Positions 8,760-16,094 of a stretch of 64,000 nucleotides of DNA are shown piece by piece (the first letter of the stretch is position 1; each line of letters starts with the position of its first letter). The notes beneath the pieces were generated by a model that worked only from the letters and a program-made list of their open reading frames with translations, made no database searches and was not told the origin of the DNA. The stretch is taken from positions 3,967,501 through 4,031,500 of the forward strand of contig PHTZ01000001.1 in NCBI GenBank assembly GCA_002813285.1. Reading direction: 5' to 3'. Source of the DNA: Flavobacteriaceae bacterium MAR_2009_75 (GTDB lineage Bacteria; Bacteroidota; Bacteroidia; Flavobacteriales; Flavobacteriaceae). A program made the translations under genes and the position numbers.

Positions 8760-9227
8760 ATGGCAAAGCTGGATGAAATTATGGAAGTGCTTACCCAGGA
8801 AATATCGGGGTTCAACAATTCCATTGGAAAACTGGAAGAACTTTCTAAAAAGTATGATGACACAGAAATTAAAATAGATACCTCTCATCTAGAGTTCCAG
8901 ATCAAGGAATTCTTAAGGCTTCAGAACCGCACAAAGGATTCCTACGAAGAACGGATAGAGGAAGTCCTTGAAAAAATTGAGAAGTCCAGATGGACGCCAA
9001 AATGGGAGCTTGCGTTGTTCTATATCTATGTAATTATCAATACCATTGCGTTCAGTTATTTCGGCTACTATTATATCAACTATGAACTTAAAATGCAGGA
9101 TGCTGTTAGTACAGCTAGACAGGAAGGTCTTGGCAGGGCAAGGGGCTATTTTGAAGATCACGAAGTCATCTACCGGGATTTTCAAAGGTGGGCCAAAAAG
9201 CAGGATAGCGTTCCAAATCGAGAGTAG
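8760..9227 (+). CDS. Coiled-coil, single-TM protein of the mobilization operon
   Basis: A 155-residue protein that starts 4 bp after the relaxase stop. The N-terminal ~75 residues are predicted helical coiled coil (many heptad Leu/Ile with Glu/Lys). A hydrophobic helix (about residues 84-104, LALFYIYVIINTIAFSYFGYYY) and a short charged C-terminal tail follow. Comparable small membrane proteins sit after the relaxase in several Bacteroidota mobilizable elements, possibly connecting the relaxosome to the membrane. I do not recognise a named family. Confidence 0.65.
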   Translation: MAKLDEIMEVLTQEISGFNNSIGKLEELSKKYDDTEIKIDTSHLEFQIKEFLRLQNRTKDSYEERIEEVLEKIEKSRWTPKWELALFYIYVIINTIAFSYFGYYYINYELKMQDAVSTARQEGLGRARGYFEDHEVIYRDFQRWAKKQDSVPNRE

Positions 9228-9719
9228 GGGTGCGCCCTATCCGGTTTTTGCTTAACGCTAATCTGCCGGAATCGCTACAAAAACCGGACAGGATCCACGC
9301 GCAAAGTTTTGAGGTAAGATCTGGGACGGACTTACCCCAAACAGAAATTACCATCGAATTGTGAATAAATCAATGTATTTGGTCAATAGGAATTTGTGGC
9401 CTGAAGGGCACTTTTTGTGGATAGGGGGAAGGAAGAAAAAGGTTGTGAATTGTCATGTTCCAATAAAACTTTTTGTGATATTTTGCGTGCAGGGCTAATC
9501 TTGGTATAGCAGGCTAGACTAATTTCAGGACAATATTTACCCTGACTTTGTTACAAAAAAATGAAAAAATTACCCTTACTCTGTTACAAACAATCATAGA
9601 AGTTTATCCTATAAGCTCTTTTTAAAAGATGAGTACTCATTGATTTTCAAATTAATATTTCACTAAAATGAGTATTATTATACCCAAAAATAGTATATTT
9701 GGGATAAATATTACCCAAA
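9228..9719. other. Spacer between mobilization module and HipBA, with a tandem repeat
   Basis: No gene is seen. The spacer contains TGTGGATAGGG (9416-9426) and ATTGTCATG (9449-9457), both also found upstream of mobC (7375-7385, 7449-7457). Two 21-base direct repeats with two mismatches, TTACCCTGACTTTGTTACAAA type at 9537-9557 and 9570-9590, start 33 bp apart, about 130-180 bp before hipB. Confidence 0.6.
9683..9719 (+). promoter_or_regulatory. hipBA promoter and operator
   Basis: Three copies of the same hexamer surround the promoter: CCCAAA at 9683-9688, its complement TTTGGG at 9698-9703 (together a palindrome with a 9-base centre) and CCCAAA again at 9714-9719, touching the hipB start codon. 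A perfect Bacteroidota -7 box, TATATTTG (TAnnTTTG), lies at 9694-9701 inside the palindrome. HipB-type antitoxins repress their own operons, and this arrangement would block the promoter. Confidence 0.7.
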
Positions 9720-10007
9720 ATGAAAAATAAGAAAGCTGTCCTATTCCCAAAATATCAAAAGATAATGGAGCAGGTAGGTGAAAATATCAAGCTTGCCCGT
9801 AAACGGAGAAAGCTTAATACCATTCAGGTATCGGAAAGGGCTGGGATAAATAGACGAACCCTTTACGAAATCGAAAAGGGGAATTCAAAGGTAGCGATTG
9901 GTTCATATTTTAATGTTCTGATCGCACTTGGTTTGCAAGACGATTTCTTAAAGTTGGCAACAGATGACGAATTCGGAAGAAAACTACAAGACTTGGATTT
10001 ATTATAA
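9720..10007 (+). CDS. hipB: HipB-type antitoxin, XRE-family repressor
   Basis: A 95-residue protein with a Cro/C1-type HTH at about residues 18-70 (IKLARKRRKLNTIQVSERAG, then NRRTLYEIEKGNS). HipB binds and inhibits the HipA kinase and represses the operon. The gene starts at the ATG at 9720, directly after a CCCAAA operator half-site, and ends 9 bp before hipA. Order antitoxin-toxin and size are normal for the family. The DNA-binding specificity is presumably for the CCCAAA/TTTGGG palindrome upstream. Confidence 0.9.
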   Translation: MKNKKAVLFPKYQKIMEQVGENIKLARKRRKLNTIQVSERAGINRRTLYEIEKGNSKVAIGSYFNVLIALGLQDDFLKLATDDEFGRKLQDLDLL

Positions 10008-10016
10008 AAGGAAATA

Positions 10017-11270
10017 ATGGCACAAGGTAAATTTGACATATACGTTTATGCACATTGGCAAGGAATGCCGGAAGCTAAGCTAATCGGTGTTCTTGCAGCT
10101 CATTATGCCAAAGGGAAAAAAGCCTTTAGTTTCGAATACGATAAAGATTGGATAAAATCGGAACAACGGCTATTATTAGATCCGGATATTCAATTCTATA
10201 CCGGTCCGCAGTACCCCAATAACAAAGAAAATTTTGGAGTTTTTTTGGATAGTATGCCCGATACGTGGGGGAGAACACTAATGAAAAAACGAGCGGCCCA
10301 ACTTGCAAAAGAAAAAGATCAAAAGGCCCCGACTTTATATGAGGTCGATTACTTATTAGGAGTTTATGACGAAAGCCGGATGGGGGCTTTACGCTTTAAA
10401 ACGGACCTTAAAGGCCCATTTCTAGATAATAGCGAAAGCAATCCCACCCCACCATGGTCATCGGTTAGAGAGCTTCAAGAAGCAGCCAAGAATTTTGAAA
10501 ACGATGCTGACAATGATGAGGTAAGAAAATGGCTGGCCGTTCTCATGGCTCCTGGATCTTCCTTGGGAGGTGCAAGACCCAAAGCCAATATTTTGGATGA
10601 ACACGGAAACCTTTGGATAGCTAAATTTCCCTCCAAAAATGATACCATAGATAAAGGCGCATGGGAATTTTTGGCATATCGATTGGCAGTTAATTGTGGT
10701 ATCGAAATGGCGACTTCAAGAATCGAAAAGATAGTTGGAAACTATCATACGTTTTTTACGCAACGTTTTGATAGGGCACAAGAAGAACGCATCCATTTCT
10801 CCTCTGCAATGACCATGACCGGCAATAATGAGGATACTATCAGAGATAGTCCGGCAAGTTATCTGGACATTGCCGAATTCATCCAAACCAATGGGGTAAG
10901 CATTGATAAAAACCTACACCAATTATGGCGCAGGATTGTTTTTAATATCACTGTTTCGAATACCGATGACCATTTGCGCAATCATGGTTTTATCCTAAAA
11001 TCCAAAGGTTGGATACTTTCTCCGGCTTATGATATTAACCCATCAATAGACAAAGACGGATTGGCATTGAACATTGACATGGAGAACAATTCTTTGGATT
11101 TGGAATTGGCAAAAAGTGTAGGCGAGTACTTTCGTTTGGACGATAAACAAATGGATACCATTATCGAAGAAGTACTAGAAACGGTGGTGCAATGGAAAAT
11201 GATAGCGAACGAAATCGGAATTCCAAGGGCAGAGCAAGAATTAATGGCAGCGGCATTTATGGATGGCTAG
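10017..11270 (+). CDS. hipA: HipA-type serine/threonine kinase toxin
   Basis: HipA kinases phosphorylate aminoacyl-tRNA synthetases (GltX in Escherichia coli) and slow growth. The 417-residue product has the N-terminal HipA subdomain (GVFLDSMPDTWGR around residues 74-86), the G-loop-like GSSLGGARPKA at about 180-190, the catalytic NTDDHLRNHG segment (Asp317, Asn322) and the metal-binding YDINPS (Asp339). All kinase motifs look intact, so the toxin should be active unless held by HipB. It lies at the edge of the accessory region, probably stabilising it. Confidence 0.92.
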   Translation: MAQGKFDIYVYAHWQGMPEAKLIGVLAAHYAKGKKAFSFEYDKDWIKSEQRLLLDPDIQFYTGPQYPNNKENFGVFLDSMPDTWGRTLMKKRAAQLAKEKDQKAPTLYEVDYLLGVYDESRMGALRFKTDLKGPFLDNSESNPTPPWSSVRELQEAAKNFENDADNDEVRKWLAVLMAPGSSLGGARPKANILDEHGNLWIAKFPSKNDTIDKGAWEFLAYRLAVNCGIEMATSRIEKIVGNYHTFFTQRFDRAQEERIHFSSAMTMTGNNEDTIRDSPASYLDIAEFIQTNGVSIDKNLHQLWRRIVFNITVSNTDDHLRNHGFILKSKGWILSPAYDINPSIDKDGLALNIDMENNSLDLELAKSVGEYFRLDDKQMDTIIEEVLETVVQWKMIANEIGIPRAEQELMAAAFMDG

Positions 11271-11585
11271 TTGTCATATTTGTTAAATATGTCGATAAAA
11301 CTCTAAAATTTCGACATATTCAGCATATCTGTCGATGGTATAGACATCTCGCCCTATTGCATACATAGGGATGTGCCGTAAAAGGTTAATTAAAGAGAAT
11401 ACAAAAAGAGACCTTGAATGAGAATCTGCACCTATAACCCTATTTAAAATTAAACTGTTCCGGAAAACAGCACTATAAGAGGTAATTAAATTATTGGAAT
11501 TGATCTATGTCAATATACTTTAACCTGGCCATTGTGAACTTATCCCAACCATAACCAACTGTAAAATAAAAACGTGGAAAACATT
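11271..11585. other. Spacer after hipA with a perfect inverted repeat
   Basis: No gene is seen. Directly after hipA are AATATGTCGA (11286-11295) and TCGACATATT (11311-11320), a perfect 10-bp inverted repeat with a 15-base centre; a third CTGTCGATGG-like copy follows at about 11329. There is no T-tract, so this is more likely a protein-binding or recombination site than a terminator. The rest is AT-rich and featureless. Confidence 0.55.
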
Positions 11586-12455
11586 TTAATTATACTCCAA
11601 TCGATTTCTGTACTCGGTTGGCGTAGTACCCAAAACCTTTTTCACATATCGAGTGAAAAAGGACCGACTTGAAAACATCATTTTATCCGCGATTTCTGCA
11701 ATATTTAGATTTTTGTTCTGCAAAAAAAGTATGATACGCTCCTTGGTGTATCGTTGGATCCATTCAGACGCCGTGGCACCTGAGTTCTGCTTGCAAACAA
11801 AATTCAAATATTTAGGGGTAACACTAAGTATATTGGCGTAATACCGTACTTCCCTTTCGGCCATACAATGTTCTTGTACCAAATGAACGAATCGTTCGTA
11901 TAACGAACCACTTTGCAAGGTTCGTTTTCTGCGCTCATATTCGTTTGCAAATGTGTGCCACATTTCAAGAATGAACAACCGCATTTGTAGTTTCAATACC
12001 TCTTCATAAAATCGATGTTCCCTATTTTGGAATCTTTCGTGCAACCATTTAAAATTTGATAAGACCCTTTGCCTGTCATTCTTATCGTTCAGCTTTTTGA
12101 TAGGGTATTGACGAGAATGCAGGATGGCATCGATACTCCAACTTTGATCAGGGATATTATTGTATAAAAAATGCTTCTCCACCAGTAAAATGGATGCCTT
12201 AAAAGTCTTGGAAAACACCAAATTTTTCAATTGGCTTTCAGCGAACCAAAACAGAAATTCATTGCCTTTGCATTGCATCTCTACGTTCTTGAACAAAAAA
12301 GAAATACTTCCTTGGTGACAAAACAAATGGGTGTGGTAATAGGCATTGAAATCTATCGGAAACCCTGTTTCCCTAGACAATTCCAGAAGCACAATGCGTG
12401 GCTTATTTTGATCTAACTCATTCAATTTAACTCTTGTTTTAACTAAAATAAGCAA
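11586..12455 (-). CDS. AraC-family transcriptional regulator
   Basis: A 289-residue regulator. An N-terminal cupin-like sensing region (RIVLLELSRETGFPIDFNAYYHTHLFCHQGSISFLF) precedes a C-terminal AraC double HTH (HCMAEREVRYYANILSVTPKYLN, then LNIAEIADKMMFSSRSFFTRYVKKVLGTTPTEYR). It is divergent from the outer-membrane protein gene at 12540, which it probably controls. The frame has no ATG near its beginning; the start is TTG at 12455 or possibly TTG at 12425, so the N-terminus is uncertain. It resembles the AraC regulators that sense small aromatic or sugar ligands, but the ligand is unknown. Confidence 0.85.
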   Translation of the reverse strand: MLILVKTRVKLNELDQNKPRIVLLELSRETGFPIDFNAYYHTHLFCHQGSISFLFKNVEMQCKGNEFLFWFAESQLKNLVFSKTFKASILLVEKHFLYNNIPDQSWSIDAILHSRQYPIKKLNDKNDRQRVLSNFKWLHERFQNREHRFYEEVLKLQMRLFILEMWHTFANEYERRKRTLQSGSLYERFVHLVQEHCMAEREVRYYANILSVTPKYLNFVCKQNSGATASEWIQRYTKERIILFLQNKNLNIAEIADKMMFSSRSFFTRYVKKVLGTTPTEYRNRLEYN

Positions 12456-12506
12456 TATTTGACATTATTGGTGTAATTCGTGTAACAAATGTAACTATCC
12501 GATTTT

Positions 12507-12514
12507 TACTTTTG
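12507..12514 (+). promoter_or_regulatory. TAnnTTTG -7 box before the outer-membrane protein gene
   Basis: TACTTTTG at 12507-12514 matches the Bacteroidota -7 consensus TAnnTTTG exactly and lies 25 bp before the ATG at 12540. No good -33 TTG is visible at the expected distance, which would fit a promoter that needs an activator such as the divergent AraC protein. Confidence 0.45.
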
Positions 12515-12539
12515 TGGTATCAAAACTCAATTAATCAAA

Positions 12540-13325
12540 ATGGATAATCGGACCATAAAAAATCTATTTGTGCTACTGATTGTTTTTCTATGCGGTTTTA
12601 ACACGAGGGCGCAAGAAGAAACAGAACCCTTTCTAGATGATTTCACGGGAACGGCGAGCGTTACCCATAATGGAATTTCGTTGGTACCCTCCTTTTCTTT
12701 GGGAGATCCCGCACTATTATTTGATTTAAAATTTACCAAAGGAAAATTAAGTTTTGAACCCGATATGCGCTTTGCGTTGGAAGGCAAGCCTTGGTCTTTT
12801 ATTTTCTGGTTACGGTATAAGGTGATAGAAAATGAACGATTTTCGTTGCGCCTTGGGGTGCACCCCGCCCTGAACTTTAGAACGGTCAATGTTGTTAGGG
12901 ACGGTCAGCCCGAAGAGCTTTTGGAGTCGCGGCGGTATATTGCCGCCGAGGTGGCACCCACCTATAAGATTTCGGATAAAGTGGGTCTTGGGATTTATTA
13001 TCTTTATGGCAGTGGATTTGATGAAGGGGTAAAAAACACCCACTTTATGGTATTGAATTCATCCTTCAACAACCTGTATATTTCCGAAAAACTGTATTTT
13101 AATGTATCCCCCCAAGCCTATTATTTGCTTACGGACGATTTAAAAGGATTTTACATTGTGGGCTTTGTTTCCTTGATAAAAAAAGATTTCCCCATTTCGG
13201 TTTCGGCCATCCTAAATAAGGCTATCGATACTGAAATAGTGCCAGAAGACGATTTCACATGGAATATTTCCCTAGTGTACAGCTTTGGCGGTCCCAATAG
13301 GCCAATGTCGAAACGAAAAATATGA
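12540..13325 (+). CDS. Outer-membrane beta-barrel protein, unknown function
   Basis: The 261-residue product has a signal peptide (NLFVLLIVFLCGFNTRA, cleavage near residue 24) and a mature part of alternating hydrophobic/polar strands ending in an aromatic beta-signal-like segment (WNISLVYSF). It looks like a small 10-12-strand barrel, similar to uncharacterised flavobacterial proteins found next to AraC regulators. It is followed 24-30 bp later by an acetyltransferase gene and so is likely co-transcribed with it. No enzymatic motif is seen. Confidence 0.65.
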   Translation: MDNRTIKNLFVLLIVFLCGFNTRAQEETEPFLDDFTGTASVTHNGISLVPSFSLGDPALLFDLKFTKGKLSFEPDMRFALEGKPWSFIFWLRYKVIENERFSLRLGVHPALNFRTVNVVRDGQPEELLESRRYIAAEVAPTYKISDKVGLGIYYLYGSGFDEGVKNTHFMVLNSSFNNLYISEKLYFNVSPQAYYLLTDDLKGFYIVGFVSLIKKDFPISVSAILNKAIDTEIVPEDDFTWNISLVYSFGGPNRPMSKRKI

Positions 13326-13355
13326 TGAACATTGAAAAAAATGTAATTTGTGAAA

Positions 13356-13958
13356 ATGGATAAATTAGAAAACCAAAATCAAAATAATAGTTCCCATCCT
13401 CTTGATAGCGACATTTTTGAACGGTTAAAGAAAGGCGAGACCATTCAGCCCAACGACCCTCAAGCCTATAGAATGCGTGAGGCCTCATATACCACGAAAA
13501 AATTGTTGGTGCAGATGAATAACGCCACAGACCCTAAAGAAATCAGGGATTTGCTGGGCCAAATCACAGGTGCAGAAATTGACGAAAGCGTTGCCGTTTT
13601 CACCCCTTTGTATATTAATTATGGTAAGCATACAAAAATTGGTAAAAACGTATTTATCAACTTCGATTGTACTTTCTTGGACCTGGGAGGAATTACTATT
13701 GAAGATGGCGTACTCATTGCACCCAAAGTCAGCTTGCTGTCAGAAGGACACCCTCTTTCGTCTCAAGAAAGACACTCGCTGGTTCCGAGACCCATCCACA
13801 TTAAGAAGAACGCTTGGATCGGTGCGAATGCCACCATTTTGTACGGCGTAACCATTGGCGAAAACTCTGTAGTTGCCGCGGGTTCAGTAGTCTCAAAAGA
13901 TGTTCCAGACAATGTTGTTGTAGGAGGAACTCCTGCAAAAATTATCAAGAAAATTTAA
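13356..13958 (+). CDS. Maltose/galactoside-type sugar O-acetyltransferase
   Basis: A left-handed beta-helix acetyltransferase of the Maa/LacA group, 200 residues from the ATG at 13356 (a GTG at 13350 is also in frame). It has the N-terminal Maa helix region ([18 protein letters not shown]), hexapeptide repeats ([37 protein letters not shown]), the catalytic His in SEGHPL, and the closing [11 protein letters not shown]. It transfers acetyl from acetyl-CoA to a sugar hydroxyl in the cytoplasm. The N-terminal ~30 residues are unusual and acidic. The natural sugar acceptor is not evident. Confidence 0.88.
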   Translation: MDKLENQNQNNSSHPLDSDIFERLKKGETIQPNDPQAYRMREASYTTKKLLVQMNNATDPKEIRDLLGQITGAEIDESVAVFTPLYINYGKHTKIGKNVFINFDCTFLDLGGITIEDGVLIAPKVSLLSEGHPLSSQERHSLVPRPIHIKKNAWIGANATILYGVTIGENSVVAAGSVVSKDVPDNVVVGGTPAKIIKKI

Positions 13959-13968
13959 AACTGATAAA

Positions 13969-14463
13969 ATGAAAACAAAAATCACACTTGCAGTCGCCTT
14001 ACTACTATTCATAGGTCAGGCCTGCAGCACAAAAGTTGAAAAGCAAGAAAACACCGAATCAAATCCTTCTGAACAAGCAATTTTTCCTAGGGGTGAAGCT
14101 GGGAACGCTGATAACTTCACAGGCAACGCTTATAATTATGGTTTAGTTGCAAATGATTCTATCTACAACACCCTCGTGGGGAATGTTTATTTCGAAAAAA
14201 GTGCCAGATCAAATTGGCACTTTCATCCGAGCGGACAAATTCTAATTGTACTCGATGGTGTGGGATATCATCAACTGGAAGGACAGCCGAGGGAAACCAT
14301 GAAAAAGGGTGATGTAATAAAGGTTCCCGCTAATACAAGGCATTGGCATGGCGCTACTGAAAAGAACAGTCTTACCCAGATGTATATTTTGCCAAAAACA
14401 GAAAATGGATTCGTTACCTGGCTTGAGCCTGTGACGGATGAGCAGTATACATCTAAGAATTAA
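13969..14463 (+). CDS. Cupin-domain lipoprotein
   Basis: A 164-residue small-barrel cupin with a lipoprotein signal (lipobox GQAC, Cys19). Metal-ligand positions are visible as His84, His86, Gln90 in the first cupin motif and His125/His127 in the second (NTRHWHGA). Members of this group bind a divalent metal; some act as small dioxygenases or sugar-binding proteins, and quinone or carboxymuconolactone-related enzymes carry similar cupins. The gene begins 10 bp after the acetyltransferase stop, so they probably share an operon. The reaction is unknown. Confidence 0.8.
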   Translation: MKTKITLAVALLLFIGQACSTKVEKQENTESNPSEQAIFPRGEAGNADNFTGNAYNYGLVANDSIYNTLVGNVYFEKSARSNWHFHPSGQILIVLDGVGYHQLEGQPRETMKKGDVIKVPANTRHWHGATEKNSLTQMYILPKTENGFVTWLEPVTDEQYTSKN

Positions 14464-14586
14464 AGCAAATGGAGTTTATCAGATTAGGTGCTCAACCATC
14501 AGTTAAAGGCCCGTAAGACGCAAGATATAATGAGGCTGGTGAAAGCTTGACTGGGTGATAAGGAATTTTAAAGGCAAAATAAATTC

Positions 14587-15051
14587 ATGAAATCTATACT
14601 TTTGATGGTTTTAATATTTACTTCAGCTAAAATTGGCAATCCATCACCTTGCGAAAAAGAAAATGCACCCATCAAAACGGAAAACAATGGCACAATGGCA
14701 AACGAAATAATCAAAATCACGGTAAATTCACAAATTTTTACCGCCACGCTTTTGGATACTGATTCCGCAATAGCATTTAAGGAACTATTGCCTATGACCA
14801 TACACATGACCGAGCTGAACGGCAATGAGAAATATTATGATTTGCCCAAAAGTTTACCAACAAATGCCACCAATCCTGGGTCGATTAAAAATGGAGATTT
14901 AATGTTATATGGCTCAAAAACTTTGGTCCTGTTTTACAAAACCTTTCCAACCTCATACAGCTATACAAAGTTGGGAAGCATCGATGACGCCACCGGACTT
15001 GAAGAAGCCTTGGGCACCGGTAATGTTAGTGTTACTTTAGATAGCAACTAG
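14587..15051 (+). CDS. Cyclophilin-like-fold protein, secreted
   Basis: A 154-residue protein with an N-terminal hydrophobic segment (residues 1-14) and a C-terminal domain of the cyclophilin-like type (PF18050-like). Recognisable pieces are IKITVNSQIFTATLLDTDSAIAFKELLP, a YDLPKSLP segment and GDLMLYGSKTLVLFYKTF. In Bacteroidota these proteins frequently accompany flavodoxins, AraC regulators and alpha/beta hydrolases of stress or small-molecule clusters, but their activity is not known. The fold is not catalytic for proline isomerisation as far as I know. Confidence 0.72.
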   Translation: MKSILLMVLIFTSAKIGNPSPCEKENAPIKTENNGTMANEIIKITVNSQIFTATLLDTDSAIAFKELLPMTIHMTELNGNEKYYDLPKSLPTNATNPGSIKNGDLMLYGSKTLVLFYKTFPTSYSYTKLGSIDDATGLEEALGTGNVSVTLDSN

Positions 15052-15130
15052 CATAATATGTTGAAAATGTCAGGAATAGACCGTAATTTCTTTATTAAAT
15101 TTATTTAATAAACTGAAAACCGACCTAACT

Positions 15131-16030
15131 ATGAAAATAGTTCAACTTTTATTTCTTGTTATGGCGTTACAGGTATCCCCAACGTCTTTGGGTCAAACCT
15201 CCAACCCAGTAATTGACGTATTTCCCAAGGGTACCATTTTACATGGAAATGTCAACTATGCCAACGATACCCTGCAAAAACATTTGTTGGATATTTATTT
15301 ACCTCAAAAAGTATCCGGCAAAATACCCTTGGTGGTTTTTGTTCATGGCGGCGGATGGATAAGTAATGACAAGTACGCCGACATCGGTTATATGAAGAAT
15401 ACGGTAGCGGAAATCATTAACAATGGATATGCTTTAGCTTCCATAGATTACCGATTTGCAACACAGGCCATTTTTCCGGCCCAGATTCAAGATTGTAATA
15501 GCGCGGTTTCTTTTTTATTCGATAACGCTGAAAAGTATGGGTTTGATACAGAACGGTTTGCATTAATGGGATTTTCCGCAGGAGGACATTTGGCTTCGTT
15601 TCAAGGACTATCAAACAATAACCAAATTGATGACTTCTTTATGTCCGACACATCCCGTGATTTTTCGTTTGAGGCCGTTGTGGATTTTTACGGACCTTCG
15701 GAACTAATACTATTTCCCGGTGCCAATGACCCAAAATCACCCGAAGCTTTATTAATAGGCGCAGTGCCCCTTGACCGGCCTGACCTTGCAAAGACCGCTA
15801 GTCCTACCAACTATGTGGATAAGAACGACCCTCCTTTTTTAATTATACATGGTGAAAAGGACGATTTGGTTTCCCCCAGCCACTCTCAATTACTAAGTTC
15901 TTGGTTGACTGTAAAAGGTGTGGAAAACGAATTGATTATGGTAAAGGATGCACCGCATTATGGGGAGATGTTTGATGTGGATGATATTCGAACAAAAGTT
16001 ATCGCTTTTCTGGAAAAAAATTTAAAGTAA
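15131..16030 (+). CDS. Secreted alpha/beta hydrolase (carboxylesterase, BD-FAE-like)
   Basis: The 299-residue hydrolase has a signal peptide (residues 1-21). The oxyanion-hole motif HGGGW is at 72-76, the nucleophile elbow GFSAGG at 147-152 has Ser149, the probable acid is in HGEKDDLV, and the catalytic His is in DAPHYG near residue 276. This is the usual layout of BD-FAE/hormone-sensitive-lipase-type esterases, many of which remove acyl groups from polysaccharide. It lies directly upstream of a GH3 lipoprotein on the same strand, which fits deacylation of a glycan or glycoside, though the substrate cannot be told from sequence. Confidence 0.85.
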   Translation: MKIVQLLFLVMALQVSPTSLGQTSNPVIDVFPKGTILHGNVNYANDTLQKHLLDIYLPQKVSGKIPLVVFVHGGGWISNDKYADIGYMKNTVAEIINNGYALASIDYRFATQAIFPAQIQDCNSAVSFLFDNAEKYGFDTERFALMGFSAGGHLASFQGLSNNNQIDDFFMSDTSRDFSFEAVVDFYGPSELILFPGANDPKSPEALLIGAVPLDRPDLAKTASPTNYVDKNDPPFLIIHGEKDDLVSPSHSQLLSSWLTVKGVENELIMVKDAPHYGEMFDVDDIRTKVIAFLEKNLK

Positions 16031-16094
16031 TATGTTATACCTCCATCGAGTAAGCCATTCTGAATACATTAAGCCAATTGATTTTGAATAGTAT

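Larger units (their letters stand above)
6242..9227 (+). mobile_element. Mobilization module (HTH, oriT candidate, MobC, relaxase, membrane protein)
   Basis: Five same-strand genes form a compact mobilization cassette like those in Bacteroidota mobilizable transposons and plasmids: an accessory membrane protein, an excisionase-like HTH protein, MobC, a relaxase and a coiled-coil membrane protein. A pair of inverted repeats upstream of mobC is the likely transfer origin. No integrase, replication protein or type IV secretion gene is visible, so transfer would depend on another element, and how the module entered the chromosome is not evident. Confidence 0.7.

Noticed and set aside
6242-11585. 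Integrase or replication gene for the mobile region
   Set aside because: No tyrosine/serine recombinase or Rep-like protein is encoded here, so a full integrative element cannot be claimed.
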